The position numbers and the translations under genes are program-made. From positions 139,768-203,767 of the forward strand of contig KQ965821.1 in NCBI GenBank assembly GCA_001574975.1: a stretch of 64,000 nt of DNA, written 5' to 3'. This stretch comes from Gonapodya prolifera JEL478 (lineage: Eukaryota; Monoblepharomycota; Monoblepharidomycetes; Monoblepharidales; Gonapodyaceae). Shown here piece by piece: positions 35,690 to 47,099 of the stretch (its first letter is position 1; each line of letters starts with the position of its first letter). The notes under the pieces are model-generated. The model ran no database searches, was not told where the DNA came from, and saw only the letters and a program-made list of their open reading frames with translations.

Positions 35690-36644
35690 CCAATCAGCAA
35701 TGTCATTGGAAGACGGAGGTGGACGGATAGTGCAGCAGGAAAGTTCAGCACGCTCAAGTACATAATCCTTTCTGCTGGGTAATACTACAAACAGTAGAGT
35801 AGAGCGGGACAGGGAAGGTTGCTGCATCCAGACTGCCGTTTTTTGCCAGTGCATGTCGACTGGCTGTCGCACGGTGTATCCCAGTGCAACCAACAGGGCT
35901 TTATCATATGAGGGGTTGCTGGCGTTCCCAATCTCATGACAGGTCCCATTCTGACTTTTTGAGGGCTCGCGGCAGAAGCACATAGGGAGTCATACACCGA
36001 AAAGGAGGATTCCCGTTTCCCCGTAGATGTGTGACCGGGCAACGCGTGCGAGTTTGTCGTCGGGCACGTTGACTCCGAGAAGGAACATGGTGTGGGTGAG
36101 GGTGGTGTCTGATGCACGCCACTGTACCGTGTTAACGATATATCTGTGCATACATTCGACGGTACCGTACACTCGTAAGCCATTGCGAGAAGCCTTTTTC
36201 AATTATTCGGGAAGAGGTCCGACTGTACCGTGCGCTACTTTGAGTGTACATACTCTACTTCACCGCGCACTGCCGCCGAGTCTGTGCAATAGGTAGACCC
36301 GGGGTAGCACGTCTGCCAGTCAGCAATGCCATAAGCGGGAGACGGTGTGAGTGCCGGAGACGGAGCGAATGATTGACAATTCGCTCCATTTGGTCTGTTA
36401 GATTTGGATTCAGAGAGACATAACAGCAAACGCACGATATTCTTCAGAGCTCTTCAGCCATCGCCCACCTGCACGTGTATTTACTTCCATCACCGCTTGC
36501 AATACAGCACACAGCCGCCGAGTTTATGCAATAGGTGGATCCGGGATAGCATGTCTGCCAATCAGCAATTCCGGTTGTGGCTGAAGTGATGGGGTCAATG
36601 AAAAAGAGTACTGCCGAGAGTGCTATGATGGCGAGCAGCTTCAT
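35690..36644 (-). CDS. Second secreted Cys-rich repeat gene, interrupted
   Basis: ATG at 36644 starts a clear signal peptide (MKLLAIIALSAVLFFIDP). The first repeat follows directly: GIADWQTCYPGSTYC, then AVCCIASGDGSKYTCR. A second exon (about 36435-36265) has NGANCQSFAPSPALTPSP and GIADWQTCYPGSTYC, but breaks off after SAAV, just before the CC pair. About 530 bp of unrelated sequence follow (36265-35730). Then comes a scrap of a third repeat (NDIADW, TAG stop, TC) at about 35720-35690, in which CAG has become TAG. The insert has open frames (VQWRASDTTLTHTMFLLGV; DKALLVALGYTVRQPVD) that I cannot assign. It is either a two-repeat gene with its own 3' part, or a repeat gene broken by an insertion. 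About 60 bp from its downstream sister. Confidence 0.5.
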
Positions 36645-36857
36645 TGCTGTCAATCTACGGGAGAGCTTTCGGTGTTGTTCGAAGCTCACCCTTGGGCTTC
36701 TTCTGCGAACCAGCTACGGGGGAACCGTTCATGCTTGGCAGATCGTGGGACGGAAATGGTCACCCGAAAGGTTTCAAGACAACCACTGACTTAAGTAGTG
36801 GAACCATACGTTCGAGAACTGCTACAAAGAGCAATGACCGCGAATAATATGTTTTGA

Positions 36858-39594
36858 ATGGAACAGCACGTGGACTTAGACATCCCTGCTGTGCCGGAAG
36901 CCGACATCTGGGCAAGCCCCGTCAAATTTTACCGCCGATCCCATCCGCATGCCCACCTTCGCAAGTGAGGCCAGTCACATCGTCATCGTCGACGTATCGG
37001 GGCAGTGTAGGTCGATCTTCACCTCGATCTCGGACCAATGCTTGGACCAGCCATTCTCCCCTCCCGACCCTGCCGCCCCGCCGATTCCCGCTGGGTTCAG
37101 TCACCCGGGCTCCGTGCTGGCGTATGTGCCCAAATCGGCGGGCAAGGATGCCGCTTGGGTGCCCCTAGCTCCTGGAGGGACTCCGTTGGCGCTGTTGTTT
37201 GGAGTTCTGATCCAGTTTGGGCTTAATCCCGTGCGTGAGACTCCTTGCGTCTTGGAGATGTCAGCGAGCTGACGCGGCCGGGTGGTAACCTTGTCGCGGA
37301 CAGCTTTACAGCAACGATGTGCGGTCGGAAACGACGCAGCTCCTCGCTCACCCCGGACTGGACGATCCATCGCTGAAGGATTTGGTCGACCTTCCGTTCG
37401 TGACCATCGATAACGAGGATTCTCGCGACCTGGGTAGCTATGGTGTGACGAGTATGAGCATGGAGCAAAGTGGTGCGACACCTGCGTTCTACAGACCAAG
37501 CCATGTTTCTCGCCCGGGTTGGACCTGACGATCTTGAAGACCAGAAAGCTGGAGGCGCCTTCATTATCAAGTACGCGCTGTCGGATGCTAGCTACTATGT
37601 CCGGCCAGGAACGGCAATTTTCAATCATGGTGCGCAAAACCACTCAAGGGCTGTTGTGACAAATGCACAAACTTTGTGTTACGCTTGCAGCCTTGAGCCG
37701 CGGGACAAGCTTCTACCTGCCAGCATTTACAGTGCCCATGCTTCCGCATCAACTCTCCGAAGGTCTCGTCTCATTGAACCCTAATGTCGTTCGACGGGCG
37801 CTGTGCTTCCACCTGACCCTCGACGCCAACGGCAAATGCGTTCGGAGCGTGATTGAGCGGTGCAAAATCCGAAGCCAGGCAAAGCTCAGTTACGTGGGAG
37901 TGCAGAAGTTCTACGACGGGATGAACCCGAGTCTTGCTGGAAAGGTGATTCTTTAGTTGGTTGTTTGCGCAAGCGCCACGTTAAAAGACAGTGGACTAGC
38001 CGTACACTGAAACGCTTGAGTTGTTGCGTGAAGTCGGCACGATCCTTATCGCCGAGAGTGAATCGCGAGATGTGGTTCGGTGAGTTGCCCGTACGCTCCT
38101 CAGCACATTTCACTCCCTTCACTCATGCACCTGTGCCCCAGATACGATCGCATCAATCTCCAAGTCTCGCTAGACGTTCTTCCAGGCGCCGACCTCTCGA
38201 GCGCCGAGGGACACGGCGCGGTTCTGGCGAAGCTGGGAATGAGGAGAGAGCTGAGAGTCGACACGGACAGGTATAACGAGCAGATCAGCTTGTTGTGTAA
38301 CCGAGAGGGGGCGGCGTTCTTTCAGAGAGATGCGGCGAAGGATACTCAAGGTGGGAGTGCCGAGCGAGGGGGGTGTTGGGAAAGCTCCGGTGGTGCTTAC
38401 CAGGGTCCAACAGTGCAACCCATATACCGAACACACTCCCCACCACCCGAATCACGCCTCGTCACCGTCAACAGTTTTATTGATACGCTCATAAGCGTGC
38501 ACGGGCTTGATCCCAAACTGTGGATGTGGCATCACGAGCGGGGGGAGAGCGTCCAGGCGTATCTGGCTCGGCTGCCTGGAGGTGACGATGACGTGACGGC
38601 AGGTGACAAGGAAAGGAGGATAAGGGACTCGATTGAGCGGCAGTTCTTGATGGTGAATACGGGGTCGGAGTATAGTCCCGAGCCATCCGTGCATTATGCG
38701 CTAGGTGTTTTTCTCGTTTGTCAAGTTTTCGCCCCGTGAACGACCTCATGGGCATCTTGCGTTGCGTTCCGTATCGCAGGCGTCTCGGCGTACTCCCGCT
38801 TCTCGTCCCCCATGCGCGAAGTCGTCGGAATCTTCACCCACAAAGAAGCTCTCGAGAAGCTCGACCGCTCACTGGCAGGAAGCGACTCCGCCGACGAGGC
38901 CCTTCGCGCCCAGGTCATCTCCTCGGGCATGAAAGCCAAGCAGACCCAGAACCGGATCGAGAAAGCCGTACAGGAACTCGCCATGAACCACTTCTTCGCC
39001 GCCGATGCACGCCAGCCGTGGCCCGACCGGCCCCGCAGAAAGGGGACGGTCATGGGCATGGCGGGGAGTAAAGTGTACGTGACGCTGGACGACCCGCCCA
39101 TGGAGCTCAAGGTGTACCTGGATGACGTGGGAAGGGTGACGGGAAGGAGGTGGGCGGTTGTGGAAAGGTTTCATGATGATGATGGCGTGGTTGTGAAGGA
39201 GACGGGGCAGGAGTGGAAGGATCCGAAGGCGGCGAGCGAGGGGAACGGAAACGGAAAGGGGAAGGAACGGTGTGAGAGGACACTCAGCCCAGACACTGGG
39301 GCTCCAGAAGCCCCACAAACTCGCCAAAAGTCTCGGAATTCGTCCCGCCAAAGGGAGCCCGTGAGCTCAGGGGTGAGGGGCAAAGCATGGTGGAGCCTGT
39401 TCCAACCCTCGCCGGAGCTGGAGGTAACGGGGTCGCTGCATGACGTTGCCTTGTCCGAGATTGCTCCCGGACCATTACGGGTCGGCGATGAGGTGACTCT
39501 TGTCACAACGGGATACAACGCCCCGAACGGTCAGAACGGCGCGTCAGGTGCAAGCTCGGGCAGGTGGATGATGGTGTTTGTGAAGAGCGCGTGA
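36858..39594 (+). CDS. RNB-domain exoribonuclease of bacterial RNase II/R type
   Basis: 3'-5' RNA exonuclease family. ATG 36858 (MEQHVDLDIPAVPEADIW). After introns: LAYVPKSAGKDAAWVPL, then the catalytic block LPFVTIDNEDSRDL joined across an intron to DQAMFLARVGPDDL. Next come IIKYALSDASYYVRPGTAI, YLPAFTVPMLPHQLSEGL, SLNPNVVRRALCFHLTLD, KIRSQAKLSYVGVQKFYD, LLCNREGAAFF, SVHYALG, YSRFSSPMREVVGIFTHKEA, and a C-terminal S1-like strand set (KGTVMGMAGSKVYVTLD). Compared with E. coli RNase II, where four Asp hold the metals (D-x5-D-x-D-D), this one reads D-x5-D-x-D-Q. The DSRDLDQ form is, from memory, typical of a bacterial subgroup. About 9 exons, all joins in frame. Classical eukaryotic Rrp44/Dis3 N-terminal PIN and cold-shock domains are absent. 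A bacterial origin with later intron gain is likely, but unproven. Confidence 0.8.
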
Positions 39595-40285
39595 TGATTG
39601 ACGGCGGTGAGCGAGGAGGTTTTATTCATCTCATATTATTGGAAGCAAGAGGTTGGTCGCATAGCTGTGGAGTGGTGTTTACATATTCCCAAAACAGTAA
39701 TGTACCAGACTCTATTCGTATGACACATAAGACACGTATGTAGAGAGGCTATTCCGCTCTGCATGTTTCGACTTCCTGCGCGTTCACGAAACAAGTTGCG
39801 GAAATGGAGGGAGAGCCCGACATTGAGAAAGATGATCATTGAAAACGGACTCTGCGAAGGCGGCTGGACAAGATGGACAAAGACACACAGAGGGGTTTGT
39901 CCCAGTTCTTTTCACCACTGTCAGCCAAGCACGGGTCCGAGTACCCGAGCAAACAACGACAAACCCGCCCCGGTCGCGACTGAGAAGAAAGTTCAACCGT
40001 CGCCCCTCCCCTCNATTTAAGGCGTCCCGACGTTGATGGCGTGCGGATGTGGACCGTGGATGAGGAGGGTAGGGGCAGCACCGGCGAGTCGCTTCTTTCT
40101 CTCAACGAGCACCATCCGAGCGTGTCCAGTGTTTTTTCAACTCAGGGCTGCCGTCCCGTCCAAGGCGAGCGTGCCGTGATGGGCGGGAGAAGGGGGGGGA
40201 AAAGGGGAGAGCGGAGAGGGAGAGTTGAGTTGCTGAGACGGCAGAATTCAGAAGGGCAAAGTTGAACGCGTAACTCAGTACTCAC
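39595..40285. other. Intergenic, one ambiguous base
   Basis: 3' flank of the RNB gene, then sequence lying where the missing 3' half of the MFS pseudogene should be. An N is at 40014. Repeated G-rich blocks occur at about 40180-40215. No gene recognised. Confidence 0.5.
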
Positions 40286-41486
40286 GTAAATGGCCGCGAC
40301 AATAAACGACCATCGCCACCCAAGCGAGTCGGAGATGACGCCGCCGAGAGCGGGGGCGATGGTGTTGGCGCCTTGATACTGATGTCGAAGGAAAGCAGGG
40401 GAGATGGGCCAGGTGAAGCACTCCACGGTGGAGGAGGGGAGCGAGGCAACTCACGCCAATGTAGAAGAATCTAAGGGCTTGTGAGCGTGATGAGGAGGGG
40501 TTGATGTCGGAGAGCGTTCCCTGCGAGCGAGCGGAGGGCGGCGACAGGGAGTGAGCACCCAGCTATCATCCACAGCGGCAACGAGAGAGCACTCATGCTC
40601 CCCGCGAAAAGCACCACGCTCATTCCAATCTGCTGCAAGATCCTCGTGATGTAGAACATTGCAATGTTTATCGAGAAGTAGCCCAGCACGGTCGCGACGA
40701 TCGCGATGGGGATCGAAAGGATGTATGTGATGCGGCGACCGCGGACTGTGAGAAAGTTTGATATCCGATATAAGAGCTTGGGCTTGGGCTGTACAAAAAG
40801 GGTTGAGTGTAATTCGCACGAACCGTCGGCAAGCTGCGCCCAGAGCAACGGCGCAAGAGCATTCATAAAGGTCGCGATCGAGATTGACGCGTTGATGGCT
40901 TGTTGGAACGTGCCCAGGTCGATTTGCTGAGTTTGGTGGGAGGGTGGAATCGGAAGTCCGAACACTGCATTATGACGAATACACACACGGCAGCAGCAGA
41001 TAACGGGGATCACACACCTTACCGGTAGCGAGGGCAACTAAAGAAATTCCAAGAAGCCGTACGAGCATGTGTGAGACAGTGGTGCAGGATGGTGCACGAA
41101 TATGCAGTCAGTGCTAGCCCAGTGCAGTGAACTGCCCACACCAAACCGCAACCACTCACGAATATGGAGTTTGACAAACTGGCGGCGGTTGCCATACGCA
41201 TGACCAGTCCTTGAATGATCCAGTACCGTCGTCGCGAGAACGAAGTACTCCGTGCAGACGATGCGTCCGTGCGATCCGAGTGTGAGGGTGAAAGTGACGC
41301 CAGGACTAGTTCCGATTCCTTTGCATCAATCGCTTGAATTTGCATCTTCTGGTGCACGGATTCGGCAGGTGGAGCTGTCGGAAGCAAAGCGGACGTGGTG
41401 TGTGCATTTGGTTCCATGAGTGTCATGGTCGCAGGCGCGGGCTAGTCCGGCGAGTCCGGTGGCGCAGATGGATTGATGGCTGACAT
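40286..41486 (-). pseudogene. Truncated MFS (drug:H+ antiporter-like) transporter
   Basis: Close copy, in inverse orientation, of the MFS gene at 42569-45168. ATG 41486 gives MSAINPSAPPDSPD, then a TAG at 41442-41444; the same frame then continues (MEPNAHTTSALLPTAPPAE). Exons matching the sister: IIQGLVMRMATAASLSNSIF, QIDLGTFQQAINASISIAT, LAPLLWAQLADG, RGRRITYILSIPIAIVAT, FYITRILQQIGMSVVLFAGS, GTLSDINPSSSRSQALRFF, and YQGANTIAPALGGVISDSL to FIVAAIY. After the GTGAGT at 40285 nothing resembles the sister's later exons, so the C-terminal half is gone. An early stop plus truncation make it a pseudogene. Confidence 0.8.
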
Positions 41487-42568
41487 TGTCTGCACGCGAG
41501 TTGAGTGTAGAAATGTAGTGGTGAAGTGAAGGGGAAGCTGGGGAGCCTGGAGACAGGTACAGAAAGGGCCCCGACTGAATGGGGCCCGGAGGAGTGAGGT
41601 TATTTTGATAGTTGCGCATCGGAAGCTCGGAACACATTCGAACCCTATTGTGCGCGCGTGCAAATTAGTTTTGGTTCTTGTTTACTTTCGTCATGTTGTA
41701 GCTTGCTTTGTCATACTCCACCTGTGTTGAGGATGCCGAGATGAATTCAGTGTACTACCTTTCACAATTCACATGTATTGGCAAGACTCTGTGTTGCGAG
41801 TGTCAGCGACGGAGCCCAAGGCCACATTTTTTCATCTTCTTTTTCTGTACAGAGTACTGGCGTCTGGACTGGACTCCATGCAGCCAGCTCAGTCGCTGCG
41901 GCCCAAATTTGCCAGATTGGGTGCCGTTTCAATTTGGATGCTGACAAGATGGAGCGTTTGAAATGGGCGAGGTGCCGAGGTCCACACTCGTGTTCGCTCT
42001 CCGTCCGGGTTCCGACTTCCGTTGGTTAGTGGTCGCATGTAATGGTATCTCGTCACACGAGTCGACTGTCGTGGCATGTTTCCCCACTTCCAATACCGTG
42101 CACTATAGACCGCTTGACTATTCTTCATCACTTTACCCCCATCCTCGCCCTTATCCTCCTATTCTCCAGCTGGGCGGTCGTTGTGGCCCAGTTGAGATGA
42201 AATGAGCAACTATGACGTCTGCAAGAAAAGGTACCGCAAACACTCTCGGATGTGGACGTGCTGGCTGACCAGGCACGAGCAGGCGAGGGTAGACGAAAGA
42301 AGTGGAGCGCGCAAGGAGTGACGAGTGTGAGCAAGGCGTCGGACGAGCAGGCGAGAGGAGAGTTGGAGTCTTGATTGGTGGGTCTCTCCCCGACAGAAGA
42401 AAAAACGATAATGCACCCCGGCACTACAGCGGAGCCGTAACACAGAGTCACATTTCGTTCCTTTGTACCTGTCGCGTGGCTGAACAAGCGGCAGATCATT
42501 TCAGTGCACCTCCCACCTTGTCCACTTCTCTCTTCCCCACTCAACCCAGACCAGCTTCCCTGGTTGCC
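41487..42568. other. Spacer between the inverted MFS copies
   Basis: Shared upstream region of the two divergent MFS copies, about 1.1 kb. No exon recognised. Short open frames on both strands are likely chance. Confidence 0.5.
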
Positions 42569-45168
42569 ATGTCCACCACCAATCCTACTTCGCCTCCGCA
42601 CTCGCCTCCGCTGGAGACCGCCGCGGAGCCAAATGACTCTACCCCCAACTCTTCGTCCAATTTGCTTCCGACTTCTCCACCTGCTTCTACCACAACGCGG
42701 GAATCCACGCAGCAGCTCGAATCCGTGGAAAAGAGTGCGCACGTTGACTCGCATGTTGTCGATGCAGATGCAGATGCAAAGAAATCGGAACTGGTCCCGG
42801 CGTCGGCGTCGCCCTCGGACCGCACCGATGCGTCGTCTGCACGGACAGGGCGGTTCTCGCGACGGCGGTTTCGATCATTCAGGGACTCGTCATGAGCATG
42901 GCCACCGCGGCCAGTTTGTCGAACTCGATTTTCGTGAGTGATTAGGGCAGGGGGTGGGGTGGGGGCTACGGTTCGCTTGACGCTGACTGCCTTTTCTCCT
43001 CGTCTCTTCTTTCGTATTATTTCTGCCTGCGTGCTTCAATTTAGACACCCTCATTGCCGGTCATGGTGAGTGGTTGCCGATTGCCTGTGCAACGTATTCG
43101 TCACCGACCGCCCGATCCCCACCCCAAACCTCAGCAAATCGACCTGGACACGTCCCAACAAGCCATCAACGCATCCGTTTCAATTGCGACGTTCATGAAC
43201 GCACTCGCACCCCTCCTCTGGGCTCAACTTGCCGACGGTACGTACACCTGCAAACTCCTTCAAATCCATTCTTGTCAACCCAAACCCAACCCCCGACGTC
43301 CTCATACCCGTCTTCCCACTTCCCCACCCAGTCCGCGGTCGCCGCATTACCTACATCCTCTCCATCCCCATCGCCATCTTGGCGACCATCCTCGGCTACT
43401 TCTCGAAGAACATCGCCATGTTTTACGTGACGCGGATATTCCAGCAGATTGGGATGAGCGCCGTGCTTGTAGCGGGGAGTGTGAGTTTCTTTGGCCTGCG
43501 TTCCTGTCTGCCGGACACCGGACACCGGCCGGCGTAGCGTGGTGACGAGCTCAGTCTGGTGTCTGGTTGGTTTGGCTCACCCCCGTCGCGCCGCTCACAG
43601 GGTACGCTCTCCGACATCAACCCCTCTTCATATCGCTCGCAGGCACTTGGATATTTTTACCTTGGCGTAAGTCACCTCTCTCCCTTCCTTCCACCGTCCA
43701 GTGCTTCACCCCTTCCATTCTCGCTGATATCCAAAGTACCAAGGCGCCACCACCATCGCACCGGCCCTCGGCGGTGTCATCGCCGACTCCCTTGGGTGGC
43801 GGTGGACGTTTATTGTTGCGGCCGTTTACGTCAGTATTGAGTCTCGCGTTTCGCTCTCAAACCTTCCCCGTGCACATCCTGCTCACACTCCTTCTTCTTT
43901 ACCCACCACCCCGTCCACCATCCACACCCCACCCTCTAGACCGTCGCCATCTTCATCGCCATGTGCATCTTCATGCCCGAGACGATGGACCCCGTGGTGT
44001 TGAAGGCGAATAGGGCGAAGGGCGTTAAGAACCCGTTCGCGCCGTTGGTGTATAGTGAGTGGGGGATGTTGCGCGGGCGATGGTGCTGTTTGTGCAATCA
44101 ATCTCACGCTTTCCTTTCATTCCCGCGCTCAGATAAATGTAGGAACCTACACTGAACCCCGCCCCCACACACCTCTCTCACCCCTCTCCCACCCCTACCT
44201 TCACAGACCCATTCGTCCTCGCCCTCGTCCTCCAAATTGCCTTCACCGTCATGGTCCTATACATCTTCTCCGTAATCATCCCGCGGGACTTTACGCGGGT
44301 ATACGCCTTCTCGACCTCGCAGATCGGGTTCGTCCAGCTGTTTGTCGGGTTCGGGTTCTTTGTCGGAACGTGGTGCTTTGGCGTGTATGCGGATAGGACG
44401 TATGGAACGTGGAAGGCTAAGAGGGGAGGGGTGTCGATACCTGAGGTTAGTTTCCTTGCGGTCTTCACTTCCCCACTCCAACCGCCTGCGTTGCATCGGG
44501 TTGACCCTGCCCCCCCCGCGTGACCCACAACACAGGACCGACTCCGCTCCACATGGCTCCCCATTCTCTTCATCTTCGCCGGCCTCCTTGTGTACGGCTG
44601 GGGCGTGGAACGCGCCACGTGGTTCGGAGTTCCCACGCTCGGTGCTGCTGTTGCGGGGGCAGGGTCCCAGGGCTTGTGAGTTTACTCATGGGTGGCCGAG
44701 CAGGGGGAACAATCTCATGACGTGCGTCGTGTTTCAGTGGGACAAGCTGCAACGCGTTCCTGTTGGACGTGTTTCCGTCCCGAGGGGCGTCCATTATCGG
44801 TATGTTCTTCGCCGTGTCCCCTTTTTCGCTCGCTCCCCCCTCACCAACCGCACCGCACCCCGCCCCACCCAGCCGCCGCGAACTTCCTCCGCTTCACACT
44901 CGCCGCCCTTGGCCCGCTCGCCGTAGCCTCCGCCGAATCGACCATCGGGGTCGGGTGGTTCTCGACGCTGCTCGCCGGTGTCAACTTGGCGGCCTGGAGC
45001 GGGATCTTTTGCATCATTCATTGGGGCGCCAGAACACGACTAAGGATGGAGCCCTGGAGGAGCGAGGTGAGGTGGGATGCGCAGAGGGAGGTGTTGTTTG
45101 CCGCTGGAGCAGGAGCAAGGAGGGAGAAAGCGGGTGAGGAGGGAAGTAAGGCATTGTTGGTGGCGTGA
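42569..45168 (+). CDS. MFS transporter, drug:H+ antiporter-like (12 TM), with one apparent frameshift
   Basis: Probable proton-coupled efflux carrier in a cell membrane. ATG 42569 starts a 100-residue Ser/Pro/Asp N-tail (MSTTNPTSPPHSPPLETA). Exons: SIIQGLVMSMATAASLSNSI, QIDLDTSQQAINASVSIAT, NALAPLLWAQLADG, RGRRITYILSIPIAILAT, SKNIAMFYVTRIFQQIG, GTLSDINPSSYRSQALGYFY, YQGATTIAPALGGVIADSLG, WRWTFIVAAVY, AMCIFMPETMDPVVLKAN, FTVMVLYIFSVIIPRDFTRV, GFVQLFVGFGFFVG, RLRSTWLPILFIFAGLLVYG, CNAFLLDVFPSRGASIIG, ANFLRFTLAALGPLAVAS, ending 45168. GRRITYILS is the loop 2-3 MFS signature. Near 42868 the frame slips by one base relative to the sister copy (RRRF here, RRRYWIIQG there): either a real mutation or a consensus error. 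Confidence 0.75.
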
Positions 45169-45479
45169 GTGGGGAGGGTGGACTGGTGAAATGCATCCTG
45201 GAGTAAAGAAGGGGAACTAATTCATTGTTATGTATTTGCATCGCATTGCAACATAATCGTTATGTGATCATCGAATTCCATCACGCAACGATTCGTCCAC
45301 GAGTCCATTTCCTACCGTGCGGGCGTCATTCTCGCAATCGCTTGACCTCGCCGCCTTCTCATCTGCCAGCAACACCTTCGCGCGTGCCTGTATCCCGCAG
45401 GGTGCAACACAGGCACAACTTCCACCGTTGGCCGCGCCCTGTCCGCCCTCTCCCCGACTACCCCACGCATTTCTCAGCG
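45169..45479. other. Intergenic
   Basis: Between the MFS stop and the Nudix start. Several ATGs precede the chosen Nudix ATG, but in other frames. Nothing else seen. Confidence 0.45.
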
Positions 45480-46692
45480 ATGGATGCGATCCAGAGACAG
45501 CTTGTAGGAATGGACTACTTTGCGTCGCGGAGTGTCTTGGAAAACGAGGTTTACGAGTCGGGACGAGCTGAACCGATCAAACCGGTTCCGAAGCCGGGAG
45601 AAGCTGTTCAGTTGCGATTCGCGGCGAGGTGAGAGACGTTCAAGCCACCGCAATTGCCGAAAATGCGTGGTGGGAAGGTGCTTACTCGTCGGCAGCCTTC
45701 TCATTTGTGTGCCGAAGGAGTCCTCTACCAAGGCGCAGAATGAAGAAGACTACGAGGTTCTCATTCAGCTTCGGTACGTGTCGCACAGTGGGCTGAAACA
45801 TCTCTATCATGGCGACTGCTTTTCAACAATATCAGCCTAACCCATTCCCTGCAGGGGATCTCGAGGGTTCTTTGGCTCCTTGACAGTCTTCCCAGGTGGA
45901 GGTTTGGACGCTTCTGACGGAGACCCTGCGTGGAGGAACCTGTTTCTCAAGTCCATTGCAAAAAGCCCCACACTAACCGAGGGAACGACACCGGAAACTG
46001 TTCTGCACGAGTTCACGAGACTGTTCCCGCTTTCTGCCGCGGTTGCGGCACTGAGAGAAACGTTTGAGGAAGTCGGGGCGCTCTTGACGGTCAACACGGC
46101 CTCCAACCAAGTGTCAACGGACGCGTGGAAGGGCCACCGAGACGCCGTCTACAAAGACCCATCTTCCTTTTTGCGCCTTTTCTCTTCCGCGGACCAGCCT
46201 CAGCCTCTACCCCTTCTCCCTGTTCCCTGGCACCACTTTGTCACACCCGCCACGGAGCCCACACGGTACAGCGCTCGGTTCCTCCTCACCACGCTTCCTT
46301 CGCGGCCGTCCATATCCGCCGACGGTAGCGAGACTGTGACAGCGTACTGGTCGACGCCAACAGCGGCATTGAACCGGCTTGAGCGAGGGGAGATCCGAAT
46401 GGTAGAGCCCCAATTTCTCATCCTCAAGGAGCTCCAGCTGCGGTACCCAAAGTGGGCGGATTTGGCGGCGTACAGCACCTACCAGACGTGGCGAAGTCCC
46501 TCGGAGGTCGCGGATACGGTCCCGGAGACGTACAGGGACCCAGACACTGGGATGGAAGTGCTCACCGCGCCAGGAGATTGGCTGCACTCGGAGACACCCG
46601 CGTCAGAGAGCACTCTCGAAGCGAAGCCAAGAAATAGGGTCGTTCTTCACCCTGCGACGGGCGAAGGCATGGGAGGCAATCTTTCTATTTAG
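45480..46692 (+). CDS. NUDT19-like Nudix hydrolase
   Basis: Hydrolyses nucleoside-diphosphate-linked compounds; the mammalian relative NUDT19 cleaves CoA in peroxisomes. ATG 45480 (MDAIQRQLVGMDYFASR). Exon 2 begins SLLICVPKESST; exon 3 (45855-46692) starts GSRGFFGSLTVFPGGGLDAS. The Nudix box is AALRETFEEVGALL (RExxEExG complete, about 46050-46090). Between the FPGG strand and the box lie about 40 residues with a WRNLFLKSIAK helix; such an insert is characteristic of NUDT19-type rather than compact Nudix enzymes. The C-terminal 150 residues (HFVTPATEPTRYSARFLL; RLERGEIRMVEPQFLILKEL) also fit NUDT19. About 330 residues. All metal-binding acids are present, so it should be active. No peroxisomal tripeptide is seen; the last residues are GNLSI. 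Confidence 0.85.
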
Positions 46693-47099
46693 TGAGTATT
46701 GGGGGTGTTTGTTGCGCGTGTGAGAGACGGCGAACCAAGACGCTTTCTCCATCTCAGTGGCCGACTGGAACTCGATCGCTCTATCCCCTGGGGTGATGTT
46801 TGCGCCTCACCCTTTGGAACGCGCCGTAAAATCCTGGGACCATTAAGGGGATCTGGGTTGTTTAGTCAAGGGGAGAAGATATGATCGCGATACATGAAAC
46901 AAGGGAATAACATTTCGGCGATACGTGAAAAAGGTCCAATGTATAGTCTCAGATCTTCTCGATCCTCCGACAGTGGGGGTTTATTTGCAGCTTATATATT
47001 AGGGAATACTGACACATTATTTGTTCGCCAAACAGTTTCCCAAGAGCCTTTTCCCCTTTTCCAGAAGCCACGGTCGCGGCCCACAGAGGGTCAACAGCG
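46693..47099. other. Intergenic
   Basis: Between the Nudix stop and the F-box gene start; AT-rich in the second half. No exon recognised. Confidence 0.5.

Noticed and set aside
36235-36260. Repeated TACCGTG motifs as transposon termini
   Set aside because: Copies are too short and irregularly placed; no target-site duplication visible.
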